Source: Streptococcus oralis (GTDB taxonomy: Bacteria > Bacillota > Bacilli > Lactobacillales > Streptococcaceae). From it: 64,000 nt of DNA. The notes under the pieces were generated by a model. That model saw only the letters and a program-made list of their open reading frames with translations, ran no database searches and was not told the origin of the DNA. Positions 63,965 through 64,000 of this stretch are shown here, piece after piece. The stretch lies in the NCBI RefSeq assembly GCF_016028255.1, contig NZ_CP065707.1, positions 759,001-823,000 of the forward strand, given 5' to 3'. Position 1 is the stretch's first letter; each line of letters begins with the position of its first letter. A program made the position numbers and the translations under genes.

Positions 63965-64000
63965 ATGAAAAAACTAGGGCATTTGGGGGTCTTTATCTTA
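63965..64000 (+). CDS. Start of a gene after the peptide gene, cut by the window end
   Basis: Twelve codons (MKKLGHLGVFIL) follow an AAAGGTG ribosome site 18 bases after the peptide stop. The basic then hydrophobic start suggests a membrane or secreted protein. It is probably co-transcribed with the peptide gene; an immunity, export or receptor role is possible, but the sequence ends here. Confidence 0.5.
   Translation, partial: MKKLGHLGVFIL

Overview
The window reads as a chromosome segment of a mitis-group Streptococcus (S. mitis, S. oralis, S. infantis or a close relative of S. pneumoniae). The evidence is low GC, YSIRK/LPXTG surface proteins, a choline-binding protein, MapZ, an orphan RitR regulator with Asn53, a mevalonate operon, and a fabM-fabT-fabH-acpP-fabKDGF-acc cluster ending in a briC-type peptide. 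The gene order (aliA, GH101 glycosidase, pbp1A, recU, gpsB, rnpB, mapZ, gnd, ritR, mva, lia, tig, recD2, serS, fab) matches what I remember of the pneumococcal chromosome. No tRNA, phage, CRISPR array or intact insertion sequence was seen.

Layout. 1-2512 is the 3' end of a capsule or receptor-polysaccharide locus: wzx tail, a membrane acyltransferase and glf, so the polymer probably contains galactofuranose. 2740-4722 is the peptide-binding lipoprotein AliA behind a candidate CodY box. 5006-20027 holds two giant cell-wall-anchored glycosidases, each with a cre site just upstream. The first is an endo-alpha-N-acetylgalactosaminidase (GH101) carrying an extra V8/trypsin-like protease domain. 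The second joins GH20 and GH84 catalytic domains. Both end in SIALI-17-type repeats. 20202-27055 is a division and wall cluster: pbp1A and recU on the minus strand, then a SLOG-fold gene, gpsB, rnpB, an RNA methyltransferase and mapZ. 27131-30335 has gnd, ritR and a choline-binding protein. 30453-37403 has the mevalonate operon and liaFSR followed by an AlkD-like gene. 37496-46228 carries tig, recD2, lepB, rnhC, zapA, cvpA and mutS2. 46229-52839 holds a glycine riboswitch with its symporter, an AhpD-like protein, a TDT transporter, a T-box-controlled serS, and lysC with a DUF956 gene. 53043-63608 is the type II fatty acid synthesis cluster with FabT boxes. 63655-64000 holds a ComE/BlpR-type double direct repeat, a 60-residue double-glycine peptide (briC-like) and the first codons of the next gene.

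How the genes work together. The surface glycosidases, with unseen sialidases and galactosidases, would strip host mucin O-glycans and N-glycans under catabolite control. The mevalonate and fatty acid operons supply isoprenoid carrier and membrane lipids for the wall synthesis and division machinery encoded alongside. LiaFSR senses envelope damage.

Least explained: the protease insertion in the GH101 protein; three long imperfect hairpins in intergenic DNA (20082-20138, 41239-41312, 43804-43875); a terminator placed 14 nt before the recD2 start; and the competence-type promoter of the peptide gene after accA. All calls come from reading the sequence without database searches. Comparisons with pneumococcal proteins are from memory.
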